Assembly: GCF_020026925.1 (NCBI RefSeq)
Contig: NZ_JAIQDW010000013.1
Location: forward strand, 1-64,000
Source of the DNA: Flavobacterium hibisci
GTDB taxonomy: Bacteria; Bacteroidota; Bacteroidia; Flavobacteriales; Flavobacteriaceae
DNA length: 64,000 bases
Direction of reading: 5' to 3'
Within the stretch, counting starts at the first letter, position 1, and each line of letters opens with the position of its first letter. Shown piece by piece: positions 8,778 through 16,428 of this stretch. Position numbers and translations under genes: made by a program. The notes under the pieces are model-generated. The model was given only the letters and a program-made list of their open reading frames with translations. It searched no databases and was not told where the DNA came from.

Positions 8778-9071
8778 TCAATGGCAAAAAACAATGGCAA
8801 TGTCAAATTCAAAAAGCAATGACAACTTCAAAAATCAATCGCAATATCAAAAATCAATAAATTTTAAATTCTAAACTTTAAAAAATTCCAAATTCCAATT
8901 TTTTCAAGGGCTGTTTACATTTCGTTTCTGTTTTGTGAAAATAACACCGTCAGGAATTACACTGATTAGAACTACATCAACAGGGAAATTCGTGTAATTT
9001 GGGGTAAAAAACTTTGAGCCTTTGCACCTTTGTAACTTTGTAACTTTGCCTCAAAACAGTATCTTTACAAA
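8778..9071. repeat. Intergenic region with degenerate tandem repeats
   Basis: Between tyrS and the epimerase, 8778-8866 holds imperfect 19-bp units of the form CAATnnCAAnnTCAAAAAT. Next come an ATTCCAAATTCCAA repeat at 8882-8900 and, at 9014-9051, short tandem copies of CTTTGTAA. No open reading frame is seen. A TATCTTTA box just before 9072 probably serves the epimerase gene. Confidence 0.5.
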
Positions 9072-10073
9072 ATGGTATTAGTAACAGGAGGAACCGGTTT
9101 AGTTGGCGCACATTTATTGCTTCATTTGATTGAAAATGGAGAAAATGTCAGGGCTATTTATCGCAGCCAAAACAATATCCAAAAAACAAAATCGGTTTTT
9201 GAATTGTATAAAAAAGCCGATTTATTCAAAAAAATCCATTGGATTGAAGGTGATATATTAGACGTTCCTTCCCTGGAAACTGCTTTTATCGGTATAGAAC
9301 ACGTTTATCATTGCGCTGCCTTGATTTCGTTCGATCCAAAAGATGAGGATGCACTTCGAAAAACCAATATCGAAGGAACTGCCAATATGGTTAATTTTTC
9401 TTTAGTAAAAGATGTAAAGAAATTCTGTTTCGTGAGTTCCATTGCTGCTTTGGGAGATTTACAACTCCATGAAACTTATATTACCGAAGAAACCGACTGG
9501 AATCCGGAAAAACCACACAGTGACTACGCTATTTCAAAATACGGTGCCGAAATGGAAGTCTGGAGAGGTGTTCAGGAAGGTTTAGATGTAATCATTGTAA
9601 ATCCCGGCGTCATTTTAGCTCCCGTTGCAACAAAGTCAATTTTTGAACACGGAAGCAATGAACTGTATGTAAAAATAAGTAAAGGCCTTTCATTCTACAC
9701 CCTTGGAAAAAGTGGATTTATCACTATAAATGATGTTGTAAGAGTTGCTTTTGAGCTAATGAAAAGCAATATAAAAAACGAACGTTTTACTCTAATTGCT
9801 GACAATATTGTGTTCAGGGATGTTCTCAATACGATTGCTGAAGTTTTAAAAGTAAAAAAGCCAACAATTCACGCCACGCCATTACTCATGAATATTCTAT
9901 GGATTGCTGATGGCATATTTTCAACATTATTTTTTCAAAAAAGAAGCCTCACGAAAGCAACAGCAAAAGCTTCGTATTCGAAAAATCTGTATTCGAATGA
10001 AAAAATAAAAACCGCTCTTGGAACGGTTTTTCTGGATGTACATCAGTACATAAAAGAAACATCGAAATTATAA
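9072..10073 (+). CDS. NAD-dependent epimerase/dehydratase (extended SDR)
   Basis: The 333-aa protein is an extended short-chain dehydrogenase. The NAD(P)-binding glycine motif TGGTGLVGAHL lies at residues 5-15, VSSIAALGD carries the active-site serine, and the catalytic pair follows as YAISKYGAE (YxxxK, near residue 150). Relatives act on nucleotide sugars, flavonoid-like or steroid-like substrates; the specificity cannot be seen. Its 3' end overlaps the convergent DUF4296 gene by six bases. Confidence 0.85.
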   Translation: MVLVTGGTGLVGAHLLLHLIENGENVRAIYRSQNNIQKTKSVFELYKKADLFKKIHWIEGDILDVPSLETAFIGIEHVYHCAALISFDPKDEDALRKTNIEGTANMVNFSLVKDVKKFCFVSSIAALGDLQLHETYITEETDWNPEKPHSDYAISKYGAEMEVWRGVQEGLDVIIVNPGVILAPVATKSIFEHGSNELYVKISKGLSFYTLGKSGFITINDVVRVAFELMKSNIKNERFTLIADNIVFRDVLNTIAEVLKVKKPTIHATPLLMNILWIADGIFSTLFFQKRSLTKATAKASYSKNLYSNEKIKTALGTVFLDVHQYIKETSKL

Positions 10074-10565
10074 TCCTTTATGCTGAAGTTTTCTCATTCT
10101 TCTTATAGAATCGATGTTGACTTTTTTAATTACTTTCTTTTTGACAGAATCTTTAGGAGTTTCTTTTAAGTTTTTCTTTTTAGCTTCAGCTGCTTTTTTA
10201 GCTTTAGCTTTTTTTTCTTCAGCTTTCAGCTTTTTTTCAGTACTCTTTTTTTCTTTATCCAGCCTCGCATTTATTTCATCAAACATTTCTTTATAGCTAT
10301 CATAATCAGCTGCATAATAGATGTTACTTTGCGCAAATTGCAGACTGTCAACCTTATATTTTTTAAAAATAAACTTTGTTGGGTTAGATGCAACTGAATC
10401 CAGCGACAAAGGCTGCTGGTATTTTATGGCTTCCAAAAGAGATAAATCATATATTATATCGATCATCTTATCTTTCTCTATAAGTTTAGCAGGCTCCCTG
10501 ACCAGCTCTTTTTTACAACTTACAGAAAGAAATACAACCAATATTATAAATACAAAATTCTTCAT
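10068..10565 (-). CDS. DUF4296 lipoprotein
   Basis: The 165-aa protein has a lipoprotein signal ending VVFLSVSC, then the DUF4296-type segment KDKMIDIIYDLSLLEAI. A very lysine/alanine-rich coiled region follows (about 100-150), ending NIDSIRRMRKLQHK. The longer reading from 10604 would run back into pyrC and place residues before the signal peptide, so the ATG at 10565 is preferred. It is the third gene of the glycosyltransferase-pyrC-DUF4296 unit, with an 8-nt gap after pyrC. Function is unknown; it is a conserved Flavobacteriia envelope protein. Confidence 0.8.
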   Translation of the reverse strand: MKNFVFIILVVFLSVSCKKELVREPAKLIEKDKMIDIIYDLSLLEAIKYQQPLSLDSVASNPTKFIFKKYKVDSLQFAQSNIYYAADYDSYKEMFDEINARLDKEKKSTEKKLKAEEKKAKAKKAAEAKKKNLKETPKDSVKKKVIKKVNIDSIRRMRKLQHKGL

Positions 10566-10572
10566 TTGCAGT

Positions 10573-11913
10573 TTATCTGTTAAATAATAATCGTTTTCCG
10601 GCACGGATATCTTTTACTTTAAAATTGTTATAAACCATTACTCCGTTTACAAAAGTATGTGTAATTCTCGATTTGAAAGTAAAATTTTCAAACGGAGACC
10701 AACCGCATTTATACAATATATTATCTGGTTTTACACTCCATGGCAAACCTGGATTTACAATAACCAAATCTGCATAATAACCTGCTTTAATAAAACCTCT
10801 TTTTTCGATTTTAAAAATCTTCGCAGGGTTATGGCACATTTTCTCTACGATTTTTTCCACCGTGATTTTACCCTGATGGTACGCTTCAAACATCGCAACA
10901 ACCGCATGCTGCACTAAAGGTCCACCTGAAGGCGCTTTTAAATAAGACTGTAATTTTTCTTCTTTTGTATGTGGCGCATGATCGGTTGCAATAACATCAA
11001 TACGACCATCATTCAGGGCTTTCCAAAGTTCTTTTCTGTCATCAGCCGTTTTTACTGCCGGATTCCATTTGATAAAATTACCTTTTGTTTTGTAATCTTC
11101 ATCGGTAAACCAAAGATGATGTACACAAACCTCAGCTGTGATTTTTTTCTCTTCCAACGGAATTTTATTGGTGAACAATTCCATTTCTTTTGCAGTTGAA
11201 AGATGGAAAATATGCAGACGCGCTCCAGTTTTTTTAGCCAAAGCCACTGCTTTTGAAGACGAAATATAACAAGCCTCAGCACTACGGATCAGGTTATGTG
11301 CCGTAACCGGAATATCATCTCCGTATTTTTCTTTGAATTCGGCCAAATTATTCTGAATCGTAGTTTCGTCTTCACAATGAACCGCAATCAGCATTGGTGT
11401 ACTTGAAAATATTTTTTCTAAAGTCTCTTCTTTATCAACTAGCATATTCCCTGTTGAAGAACCCAGGAAAATCTTTATTCCGGCAACATTTTTAGGATTT
11501 GTTTTTAAAACTTCCTCCAGGTTATCATTGGTTGCCCCCATCATAAACGAATAATTCGCAAATGATTTTTGGGAAGCAATTTGGTATTTATCTTCTAAAA
11601 TTTCCTGTGTAACGGCATTCGGAACTGTATTTGGCTGCTCGATGAAAGAAGTAATTCCTCCAGCTACAGCAGCTCTCGACTCCGATTCAATATCCCCTTT
11701 ATGTGTCAGTCCCGGTTCCCTAAAATGCACCTGATCATCAATGGCGCCCGGAATCAAATAATTGCCTTCTGCATCTATTACTTTACAATCAGATGATTTT
11801 AGACTGATGCTGTCAGCAACTTCAACAATCAAGTCATTTTCTATTAAAACATCACCTTCAAAAATTGTCCCTTCGTTTACAATTTTGGCATTCTTAATTA
11901 AAATCCTGTTCAT
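10573..11913 (-). CDS. pyrC: Dihydroorotase
   Basis: The 446-aa amidohydrolase closes carbamoyl-aspartate to dihydroorotate in pyrimidine synthesis. The metal-site region near residue 60 reads DDQVHFREPG; the usual DxHxHxR motif has Gln in place of the first His, which I recall as usual for Bacteroidota homologues. Other ligand regions are visible: AVHCE, RLHIFHLST and the conserved DVIATDHAPH with its catalytic Asp. The protein is full length. It lies between a dolichol-phosphate-mannose-synthase-like glycosyltransferase and a DUF4296 lipoprotein in one tightly spaced minus-strand unit. Confidence 0.93.
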   Translation of the reverse strand: MNRILIKNAKIVNEGTIFEGDVLIENDLIVEVADSISLKSSDCKVIDAEGNYLIPGAIDDQVHFREPGLTHKGDIESESRAAVAGGITSFIEQPNTVPNAVTQEILEDKYQIASQKSFANYSFMMGATNDNLEEVLKTNPKNVAGIKIFLGSSTGNMLVDKEETLEKIFSSTPMLIAVHCEDETTIQNNLAEFKEKYGDDIPVTAHNLIRSAEACYISSSKAVALAKKTGARLHIFHLSTAKEMELFTNKIPLEEKKITAEVCVHHLWFTDEDYKTKGNFIKWNPAVKTADDRKELWKALNDGRIDVIATDHAPHTKEEKLQSYLKAPSGGPLVQHAVVAMFEAYHQGKITVEKIVEKMCHNPAKIFKIEKRGFIKAGYYADLVIVNPGLPWSVKPDNILYKCGWSPFENFTFKSRITHTFVNGVMVYNNFKVKDIRAGKRLLFNR

Positions 11914-11923
11914 CGCCGTTCGT

Positions 11924-12649
11924 TTATAGTGTATTGAATAATTTTTTTAATCGAAGTGAAATAACTCCAAGTATTGCTTCTTTAATAATAGCATTGCTCA
12001 TTTTTGAGACTCCTTTTGTACGATCGGTAAAAATAATCGGAACTTCTGTTATTTCAAATTTACCACAATAAGTTCTATATTTCATTTCGATTTGAAAAGC
12101 GTATCCAACAAATTTGATTTTATCGAGATTTATCTTTTCCAGAACTTCTCTTTTATAACATACAAAACCTGCTGTCGCATCATGAATTTTCATTCCGGTA
12201 ATAAACTTTACATAAACCGAAGCAAAATAAGACATCAATACCCTGCTAAGAGGCCAGTTTACTACGTTTACTCCTGTAACATAACGTGACCCTATAGCTA
12301 AAGAAGCACCTCCAAGACGACAGGCATCGTATAATTTTTCAAGATCATTTGGGTTGTGTGAAAAATCAGCATCCATTTCAAAAATGAAATCATATTTATG
12401 TTGCATAGCCCATTTGAAACCATGAACATAAGCCGTGCCAAGACCAGATTTTTTAGCTCTTTTTTCCAGAAACAGTTTCCCCGGAAATTCTTCCTGAAGC
12501 GCAGTTACTTTATCAGCCGTGTGATCTGGCGAATTATCATCGATAATTAAAAGGTGAAAAGATTTATGTTGCGAAAGTACAGCACGTACTATACTTTCTA
12601 TGTTTTCAATTTCGTTATAGGTAGGAATTATGACAATACTATCACTCAT
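11924..12649 (-). CDS. Family 2 glycosyltransferase, polyprenyl-phosphate mannose synthase-like
   Basis: The 241-aa GT-A enzyme has the nucleotide-sugar motifs IIPTYNEIENIE, LIIDDNSPDHT and the DxD-like EMDADFSHNP near residue 95. The late conserved GYAFQIEMKYR segment follows. The length matches single-domain Dpm1-type enzymes that make polyprenyl-phosphate sugars for envelope glycans or glycoprotein modification. No C-terminal membrane helix is present. It is the first gene of the operon with pyrC and has a -7 box at 12671-12678. Confidence 0.88.
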   Translation of the reverse strand: MSDSIVIIPTYNEIENIESIVRAVLSQHKSFHLLIIDDNSPDHTADKVTALQEEFPGKLFLEKRAKKSGLGTAYVHGFKWAMQHKYDFIFEMDADFSHNPNDLEKLYDACRLGGASLAIGSRYVTGVNVVNWPLSRVLMSYFASVYVKFITGMKIHDATAGFVCYKREVLEKINLDKIKFVGYAFQIEMKYRTYCGKFEITEVPIIFTDRTKGVSKMSNAIIKEAILGVISLRLKKLFNTL

Positions 12650-12670
12650 TTTTTCTGCGTAATTTCACCG

Positions 12671-12678
12671 CAAAAGTA
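12671..12678 (-). promoter_or_regulatory. -7 box for glycosyltransferase-pyrC-DUF4296 operon
   Basis: The minus strand reads TACTTTTG, an exact TAnnTTTG match, 22 nt before the glycosyltransferase ATG. Confidence 0.55.
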
Positions 12679-12741
12679 AACTTTTTTATAGCATTTGGTT
12701 CATAATAAATCTATAATAAAACTATTGACACAAAAAATCAC

Positions 12742-12749
12742 TAATTTTG
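12742..12749 (+). promoter_or_regulatory. -7 box for DUF4271-hemD unit
   Basis: TAATTTTG is an exact TAnnTTTG match, 8 nt before the ATG at 12758. It lies downstream of the more distant in-frame ATG at 12695 and so rules that start out. Confidence 0.55.
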
Positions 12750-12757
12750 CAAATGTT

Positions 12758-13435
12758 ATGATGGAACAGCTTCACCTCAGGATAATAGAAAACAAAGATT
12801 GGGCAACACTTTTATTTGTGTTGGCTTTTGCTGTTGTTGCGATTACTAAATCAGCATATGAAAACAGATTTAGCGAATTTACCAAACTTATTTTCTCAGA
12901 TAAGTACGTTAAAATTTACCGCGACGTTTCACATCTCAAAAGCAGTTTTACAGTAGCCTTATTTTTTGTCCAAATTATTTCGTATGCCTTTTTCATACAA
13001 ATTACAATGCACATCTTTGAGTTTCCGGTAAAAACAGAAAAAACAGACTGGATGCTTTTTACCCAAATTGTCACTTTTCTGACCTATTTTATATTAGCCA
13101 AGTATTTAATTGAAAAAATCGTAGGAACTTCTTTCAACATTAATGAATTTGTAGATGTTTTCAACTTACAAAAAGCAACTTACAGAACGTATATTGGTTT
13201 ATTAATCCTTCCCGTTAATGCAATTTTGTTCTATCATGACGATATTCCTAAAATCATACCATTAGCAATCATAGGCGTTTCAGTATGCATCAGTATGTTT
13301 TCATACTTTATTTCAATTAAAACTTATCAAAATACAATAATCAATAAATTGTTTTATTTTATTTTGTATCTTTGCGCTCTTGAAATAGCCCCTTATTATT
13401 TCCTGTATTATTGGATTACTAAGGCGGCTCAGTAA
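12758..13435 (+). CDS. DUF4271 membrane protein
   Basis: The protein (about 225 aa; ATGATG, so the second codon at 12761 is equally possible) has about six hydrophobic helices, for example TLLFVLAFAVVAIT, IISYAFFIQITMHIF and PLAIIGVSVCISMFSYFI. The SEFTKLIFSDKYVKIY segment near the N-terminus is typical of DUF4271 proteins of Bacteroidota. Function is unknown. The gene sits 11 nt upstream of hemD, a linkage I recall as common in Flavobacteriia, so the two are probably co-transcribed. Confidence 0.85.
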   Translation: MMEQLHLRIIENKDWATLLFVLAFAVVAITKSAYENRFSEFTKLIFSDKYVKIYRDVSHLKSSFTVALFFVQIISYAFFIQITMHIFEFPVKTEKTDWMLFTQIVTFLTYFILAKYLIEKIVGTSFNINEFVDVFNLQKATYRTYIGLLILPVNAILFYHDDIPKIIPLAIIGVSVCISMFSYFISIKTYQNTIINKLFYFILYLCALEIAPYYFLYYWITKAAQ

Positions 13436-13446
13436 ATGTCTATAAT

Positions 13447-14196
13447 ATGAAAGTGAAAACAATTTTGGTGTCACAGCCTGAACCTAAAGTGGAAAACTCC
13501 CCTTACTTTGAGCTCCAACAGAAACACAAAATAAAAATTGATTTCAGACCTTTTATTCATGTGGAGGGAGTTAGTGCAAAAGAAATCCGATTACAAAAAA
13601 TCGATCTTAATCATTACACTGCAATTATTTTAACAAGCCGAAATGCTGTTGATCATTTTTTCAGAGTTGCTGAAGAGATGCGCTACAAGGTTCCTGAAGG
13701 ATTGAAATATTTTTGTCAGTCTGAGGCCGTTGCTTTTTACCTGCAAAAATATGTAGTGTACAGAAAACGTAAAATTTACGTTGGCGCGAAAGATTTTGCA
13801 GATTTATCTCCGCTTATTAAAAAATATAAGGACGAAAAATTCTTATTGCCGGCCTCTGATCAGTTAAATGCTGATGCACCAATAACTTTAAACGGTTTGA
13901 AAGTTGACTGGGCACAAGCTATTTTCTACAGAACCGTAATGAGCGACTTATCAGATTTAGCAGACGTTTATTATGATGTTTTGGCTTTTTTCAGTCCAAC
14001 CGGAATAAAATCATTGTTTAAAAACTTTCCTGACTTTAAGCAAAATAACACCCGAATTGCTGTATTTGGAAGCACAACTCAAAAAGAAGCTCTGGATCAC
14101 GGTTTAAGAATTGATATTCTTGCCCCAACTCCTGAAACTCCTTCTATGACAATGGCCCTGGAAAAATACATTGCCGAAGCAAACAAAGCGAAATAA
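13447..14196 (+). CDS. hemD: Uroporphyrinogen-III synthase
   Basis: The 249-aa protein folds as two alternating domains. It shows the family's sparse conserved marks: VSQPEP at the start, AIILTSRNAVDHFF near residue 60, and FFSPTGIKSLF with IAVFGSTTQKEA in the second half. It cyclises hydroxymethylbilane to uroporphyrinogen III for heme, siroheme and cobalamin. Sequence identity in this family is low, so the call rests on pattern and length. It follows the DUF4271 gene by 11 nt and is followed by a palindromic repeat. Confidence 0.88.
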   Translation: MKVKTILVSQPEPKVENSPYFELQQKHKIKIDFRPFIHVEGVSAKEIRLQKIDLNHYTAIILTSRNAVDHFFRVAEEMRYKVPEGLKYFCQSEAVAFYLQKYVVYRKRKIYVGAKDFADLSPLIKKYKDEKFLLPASDQLNADAPITLNGLKVDWAQAIFYRTVMSDLSDLADVYYDVLAFFSPTGIKSLFKNFPDFKQNNTRIAVFGSTTQKEALDHGLRIDILAPTPETPSMTMALEKYIAEANKAK

Positions 14197-14216
14197 ATTC
14201 TAAAAATATACAATCT

Positions 14217-14320
14217 TAAAATTCCAAATTCCAGCTTAACACTTGGGATTTGGAATTTTAATTTTACAACAATCCTATCCCTTTGGAATTTGGAATTTGA
14301 GATTTGGAATTTAAACAATA
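14217..14320. repeat. ATTCCAAATTCC palindromic repeat cluster
   Basis: Arms 14217-14232 and 14245-14260 are complementary at 15 of 16 positions. Two further TTTGGAATTTGGAAT copies follow at 14282-14310. The cluster lies just after hemD and could act as a hairpin at the end of that transcript. Similar copies occur near 8.9, 19.6-19.8, 32.5 and 59.1 kb. Confidence 0.6.
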
Positions 14321-14350
14321 TTAGAATTTCCTTTTTCAGAGCAATTTAAC

Positions 14351-14358
14351 TACATTTG
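14351..14358 (+). promoter_or_regulatory. -7 box for Lrp-family regulator
   Basis: TACATTTG matches TAnnTTTG. The leader would be about 45 nt to the ATG at 14407. Confidence 0.5.
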
Positions 14359-14406
14359 ATTTCTATTCTAAACTCAAATTACAAGAATAGTTTCAAATTT
14401 TAAGCT

Positions 14407-14877
14407 ATGAAAATTAATTCCCTCTTAATTGAAATTGACGGTATCGACAAAGAAATCCTTCGATATCTTATGGACGATGCCCGCAAGCCTATTCTTCAAA
14501 TTGCGAATAAAATAGGTATTTCGGGAGCAGCAATTCATCAGCGTTTGAAGAAGCTGGAACAATCTGGTGTAATTTCAGGATCAAAATTCACTGTAAACCC
14601 AAAAGTTTTAGGCTATAATACCATGGCGTTTATAGGTGTTTATCTTGACAAAGCTTCAGGAAATTCTGAAGCTGTAAAAGAACTTAGAAAAATTCCTGAA
14701 GTTTTAGAATGTCATTATACCACCGGAAACTGGTCGGTTTTGATTAAAATTATCTGTCGTGACAACGAACATTTAATGCAGCTTTTAAATACCAAAATCC
14801 AGGCAATTGAAGGAGTTTCGAGAACTGAAACCTTTATTTCACTGGATCAGCAGATTGACAGGCAGATTCAATTGTAA
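14407..14877 (+). CDS. Lrp/AsnC-family transcriptional regulator
   Basis: The 156-aa protein has an N-terminal helix-turn-helix (IDKEILRYLMDDARKP, then IANKIGISGAAIHQRLKKLE, residues about 12-50). A C-terminal RAM ligand-binding domain follows (about 70-150; VLECHYTTGNWSVLIKI). Members form octamers that respond to amino acids. The gene stands alone with its own promoter box. The likely targets and ligand are not visible from the neighbourhood. Confidence 0.92.
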   Translation: MKINSLLIEIDGIDKEILRYLMDDARKPILQIANKIGISGAAIHQRLKKLEQSGVISGSKFTVNPKVLGYNTMAFIGVYLDKASGNSEAVKELRKIPEVLECHYTTGNWSVLIKIICRDNEHLMQLLNTKIQAIEGVSRTETFISLDQQIDRQIQL

Positions 14878-14927
14878 TTAGATAATGTGTCAATTTGATA
14901 ATTAGATATTTTTTAATGCTATAATAA

Positions 14928-14962
14928 AAGCCGGATTGATTTTAAATTTATCCGGCTTCTAT
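14928..14962. terminator. Convergent terminator between Lrp regulator and peptidase
   Basis: A 9-bp perfect stem, AAGCCGGAT (14928-14936) with 14950-14958, surrounds a 13-nt AT-rich loop. It lies between two convergent genes and could stop both. The flanks hold inverted copies of a TAATTAGATAAT-like sequence. Confidence 0.65.
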
Positions 14963-14997
14963 TATTATCTAATTGACTAATTATCTCAATTATCCAA

Positions 14998-15684
14998 TTA
15001 GTTTCTCCTGCTTCCTGAATAAATCGAAATATAATACAACAACGTTGCAATTGAACCAATAGCTGCTACCACATACGTTCTCGCTGCCCATTTTAATGCA
15101 TCTTTTGCACCCGCCTGCTCTTGTTGTGTCAGCATTCGTTTATTTTCTAACCACGCGAGCGCACGATTACTTGCATCATATTCGACTGGTAAAGTTATAA
15201 TTGTAAATAATGTTGTTGCGGCAAAAATCACGATACCTACCAACAATAATTGCGGAAAAGTCCTGATCATCAGGATTCCGGCCAATAAAATCCATTGTAC
15301 ATAATTGGATGCTATGCTTACAATAGGCACTAATGCTGAACGCATTGTGAGCCACTCATAACCAATTGCATGCTGCACCGCATGTCCGCACTCGTGAGCC
15401 GCAACTGCTGCGGCTGCCGCATTTCTGTGATTGTAAACTGCCTCGCTTAAATTAACCGTTTTATCTGCAGGATTGTAATGATCTGTTAATTGACCCGGAG
15501 TCGAAATCACACGAACATCGTAAATACCATTGTCTGCCAGCATCTTTTCGGCAATTTCCCTTCCGCTCATGCCGTTCTGCAATTGCAGTTTAGAGTATAA
15601 TTCGAATTTGCTTTTTAATCTTGAACTTACCAGCCAGCTGAATAACATAATAGCCCCGGCAATAATTAAATATCCACTTCCCAT
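14998..15684 (-). CDS. YugP-family membrane zinc metallopeptidase
   Basis: The 228-aa protein has an N-terminal membrane helix (YLIIAGAIMLFSWLVS), the zinc motif HECGH at about residue 97 within AAHECGHAVQHAIGY, and further hydrophobic helices (WILLAGILMIR, LLLVGIVIFAATTLF, VVAAIGSIATLLYYI). The EYDAS segment after the helices supplies the probable third zinc ligand. The family is annotated as neutral zinc metallopeptidase; the substrate is unknown. Confidence 0.87.
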   Translation of the reverse strand: MGSGYLIIAGAIMLFSWLVSSRLKSKFELYSKLQLQNGMSGREIAEKMLADNGIYDVRVISTPGQLTDHYNPADKTVNLSEAVYNHRNAAAAAVAAHECGHAVQHAIGYEWLTMRSALVPIVSIASNYVQWILLAGILMIRTFPQLLLVGIVIFAATTLFTIITLPVEYDASNRALAWLENKRMLTQQEQAGAKDALKWAARTYVVAAIGSIATLLYYISIYSGSRRN

Positions 15685-15785
15685 GATTTTATTTTATTTG
15701 ATTGAATCTAAATTTACAAAACGATCTGCAAATTATGAACCATTTTAACAAAATGTCATTTTGGCATTTTTATACCCATTCTGTC

Positions 15786-16415
15786 TCAGTTCAGCATATT
15801 GTTTTTGAGTAGAAAAGCAATTAGTTCTGCCACATTTTTCATTTTATATTTTTGAAGAATATTACGACGATGGGTTTGAACAGTTAAAAAACTTAGAAAT
15901 AAATCGTCGGCTATCTCCTGGGTTGACTTTCCTTGTGATAACAATAGTGCAATATCACGTTCTCTTCTGCTTAAAGCCGGAATACGCTCTAAATCTTCAG
16001 ATAATGGCTGGCTAATTATGGTTTTTACTTCTTCACTAAACACAATTTCCCCTTCGATTGCTTTATAAATACAGTCTTTGAATTCGTTAAAAGAAGCACT
16101 TTTCAGAATGTAACCATTTCCTCCATTCTGAATAAACTGCATCACCAGGCTTCTTTCAGACTGACTGCTCATCCCGATAATTATAATTTTAGGATATTTC
16201 TGCTTGATTATTTTACATAAATCAACTCCATTTAGTATCGGCAAAAAAATATCCATCAAAATTAAATCAACCTCATGGTTTTCGATGTAATCCAACAGTT
16301 CAGTTCCGGATTGAAATTTTTGAACTATTTCAATATTTTCCAAATCCGACAATAAACCTTCAATTCCTGAAATAACTATTGGATGATCATCTATTATTAC
16401 CGTTTTGTAGCTCAT
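15786..16415 (-). CDS. NarL/LuxR-family response regulator
   Basis: The 209-aa regulator has a receiver domain with the acidic pair in VIIDDHP and the phospho-acceptor in LILMDIFLP (about residue 55). The C-terminal LuxR-type helix-turn-helix reads LSRRERDIALLLSQGKS, then IADDLFLSFLTVQTHRRNIL. It is 13 nt downstream of the histidine kinase and clearly its partner. NarL-type regulators bind inverted repeats with short spacers. Such sites lie at 18481-18520 upstream of the operon, suggesting autoregulation and control of the divergent lipoprotein. Confidence 0.93.
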   Translation of the reverse strand: MSYKTVIIDDHPIVISGIEGLLSDLENIEIVQKFQSGTELLDYIENHEVDLILMDIFLPILNGVDLCKIIKQKYPKIIIIGMSSQSERSLVMQFIQNGGNGYILKSASFNEFKDCIYKAIEGEIVFSEEVKTIISQPLSEDLERIPALSRRERDIALLLSQGKSTQEIADDLFLSFLTVQTHRRNILQKYKMKNVAELIAFLLKNNMLN

Positions 16416-16428
16416 AATTGTTTTTGGA

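Noticed and set aside
8778..8866. CRISPR-like array
   Set aside because: The repeats are degenerate 19-bp direct units without distinct spacers, and no cas genes are present.
12695..12757. Upstream start for the DUF4271 gene
   Set aside because: The TAATTTTG promoter box at 12742 lies downstream of that ATG.
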